Part shown: positions 21,852 through 22,446 of the stretch, piece by piece
Position numbering within the stretch: the stretch's first letter is position 1
How the letters are laid out: each line of letters starts with the position of its first letter
Origin: JBEKDJ01 sp050014415
GTDB lineage: Bacteria; Desulfobacterota; BSN033; UBA1163
Direction of reading: 5' to 3'
NCBI GenBank assembly: GCA_050014415.1
Contig: JBEKDJ010000046.1
Coordinates: 1 to 22,446, forward strand
Length of the DNA: 22,446 nucleotides
The notes under the pieces: model-generated
Told to the model about the DNA's origin: nothing
Seen by the model: only the letters and a program-made list of their open reading frames with translations
Database searches by the model: none
Translations under genes and position numbers: made by a program

Positions 21852-22446
21852 ATGAGCAAGAAGGGAATGGGTAGAAGGGATTTCTTGAAGTCCACAGCCG
21901 CCGGGTTGGGGGGATTTGTCTATCTCAGTGCCAGCGAAAAGATCTCACTGGCGAAAGACCAGGAGAAGAAAGAAGAGAAAATCACCTATCGTACCCTGGG
22001 AAAGACAGGGATGAAACTCCCGGTTATCACCATGGGGGTCATGAATACCAGTAATCCGGCGCTCGTTCGTGCGGCCTTGAGTAACGGCTTGTACTATCTG
22101 GATACCGCTCAAACCTACCAGCGAGGCACGAATGAATCCATGATCGGCGAAGTTCTCAAGGGCCGTCCCCGGGATTCCTTCGCCATCGCCACCAAAGCCC
22201 ACCTCGCCGTCGACCAGAGGACCGGCCTCCCCGCGGACGAAGCCACGGAAGAAGCCTACGCCCAGAAGATCGATACCAGCCTCAGGAACCTCGGGCTGGA
22301 TTATATAGACATCTACCACCACCACGGAGTTTGGGTAAAGGAGACCGCTCTCTATGAGCCGGTCTTGAACGCCCTAGTGAAAGCCAAGAAAGCGGGTAAG
22401 ATCCGCTTTATCGGAATTACCACCCACCGGAATGAACCCGAGATCA
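21852..22446 (+). CDS. Tat-exported aldo/keto reductase (5' part, cut by window end)
   Basis: This is an NAD(P)H-dependent oxidoreductase of the aldo/keto reductase superfamily, exported folded through the Tat system. The first 198 residues are present. They show a twin-arginine signal GRRDFLKSTAAGLGG at residues 7-21, then the barrel start YRTLGKTGMKLPVITMG. The catalytic Asp and Tyr lie in LDTAQTY, the catalytic Lys in IATK, and the strands LGLDYIDIYHHHG and IRFIGITTH follow. The substrate cannot be told. It is not clear whether the gene belongs to the mobile element or to the flanking chromosome. The rest lies beyond the window. Confidence 0.88.
   Translation, partial: MSKKGMGRRDFLKSTAAGLGGFVYLSASEKISLAKDQEKKEEKITYRTLGKTGMKLPVITMGVMNTSNPALVRAALSNGLYYLDTAQTYQRGTNESMIGEVLKGRPRDSFAIATKAHLAVDQRTGLPADEATEEAYAQKIDTSLRNLGLDYIDIYHHHGVWVKETALYEPVLNALVKAKKAGKIRFIGITTHRNEPEI

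Noticed and set aside
1..22446. CRISPR arrays, rRNA genes, transposase genes
   Set aside because: No regularly spaced repeats, rRNA-like sequence or transposase frame was found on either strand.

Overview
The window reads as a bacterial chromosome, most likely from the Desulfobacterota / former Deltaproteobacteria. This is inferred from gene order and protein style (NifU-NifS pair, mreBCD-pbp2-rodA operon, PpiD-type foldase, Lon, RodZ, short intergenic AT-rich filler repeats) and not from any database search. Almost everything from 1 to about 17,260 is ordinary core-genome content. From about 17,300 onward it becomes accessory DNA.

Layout. 46-2066: nifU and nifS overlap and form an Fe-S cluster assembly pair. 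2067-2209: a repeat-rich spacer between convergent genes. 2210-4120 (minus): a membrane-anchored parvulin foldase, PpiD type. 4528-9949: mreB, mreC, mreD, pbp2 (mrdA) and rodA (mrdB), the complete rod-shape / lateral wall elongation operon, behind one candidate promoter. 10007-10438 (minus): ssb. 10716-11294: an exported thioredoxin-like protein. 11354-13738: lon, behind a near-perfect sigma70 promoter. 13843-14129: a truncated, frameshifted remnant of the GTPase gene era. 14126-14920: rodZ. 15205-16299: an L,D-transpeptidase. 16766-17257: a hypothetical protein behind a hairpin-rich leader. MreBCD, PBP2, RodA, RodZ, the L,D-transpeptidase and PpiD all concern envelope growth or folding, so this is a cell-wall neighbourhood.

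17,349-18,274: a GIY-YIG nuclease ORF bracketed by two degenerate tRNA-like repeats, next to an intact tRNA-Ala(GGC) (minus), followed by tRNA-Leu(CAA) (plus). Both intact tRNAs have recognisable promoters.

18,313-21,323 is the most interesting part. Directly downstream of tRNA-Leu lie a tyrosine integrase and an excisionase-like HTH protein (both minus), a 340-base AT-rich non-coding stretch, and a full-length Orc1/Cdc6-family AAA+ protein (plus). Orc1/Cdc6 is the archaeal/eukaryotic replication initiator family and is not the normal bacterial one (DnaA). The non-coding stretch holds two oppositely oriented sites that match the archaeal origin recognition box core as I remember it. They flank an AT-rich segment with a perfect 16-bp palindrome. 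The arrangement suggests an integrative element with an archaeal-type replication origin sitting in a bacterial tRNA locus.

21,852-22,446: the start of a Tat-exported aldo/keto reductase, cut by the window end. No CRISPR array, rRNA or known insertion sequence was seen.
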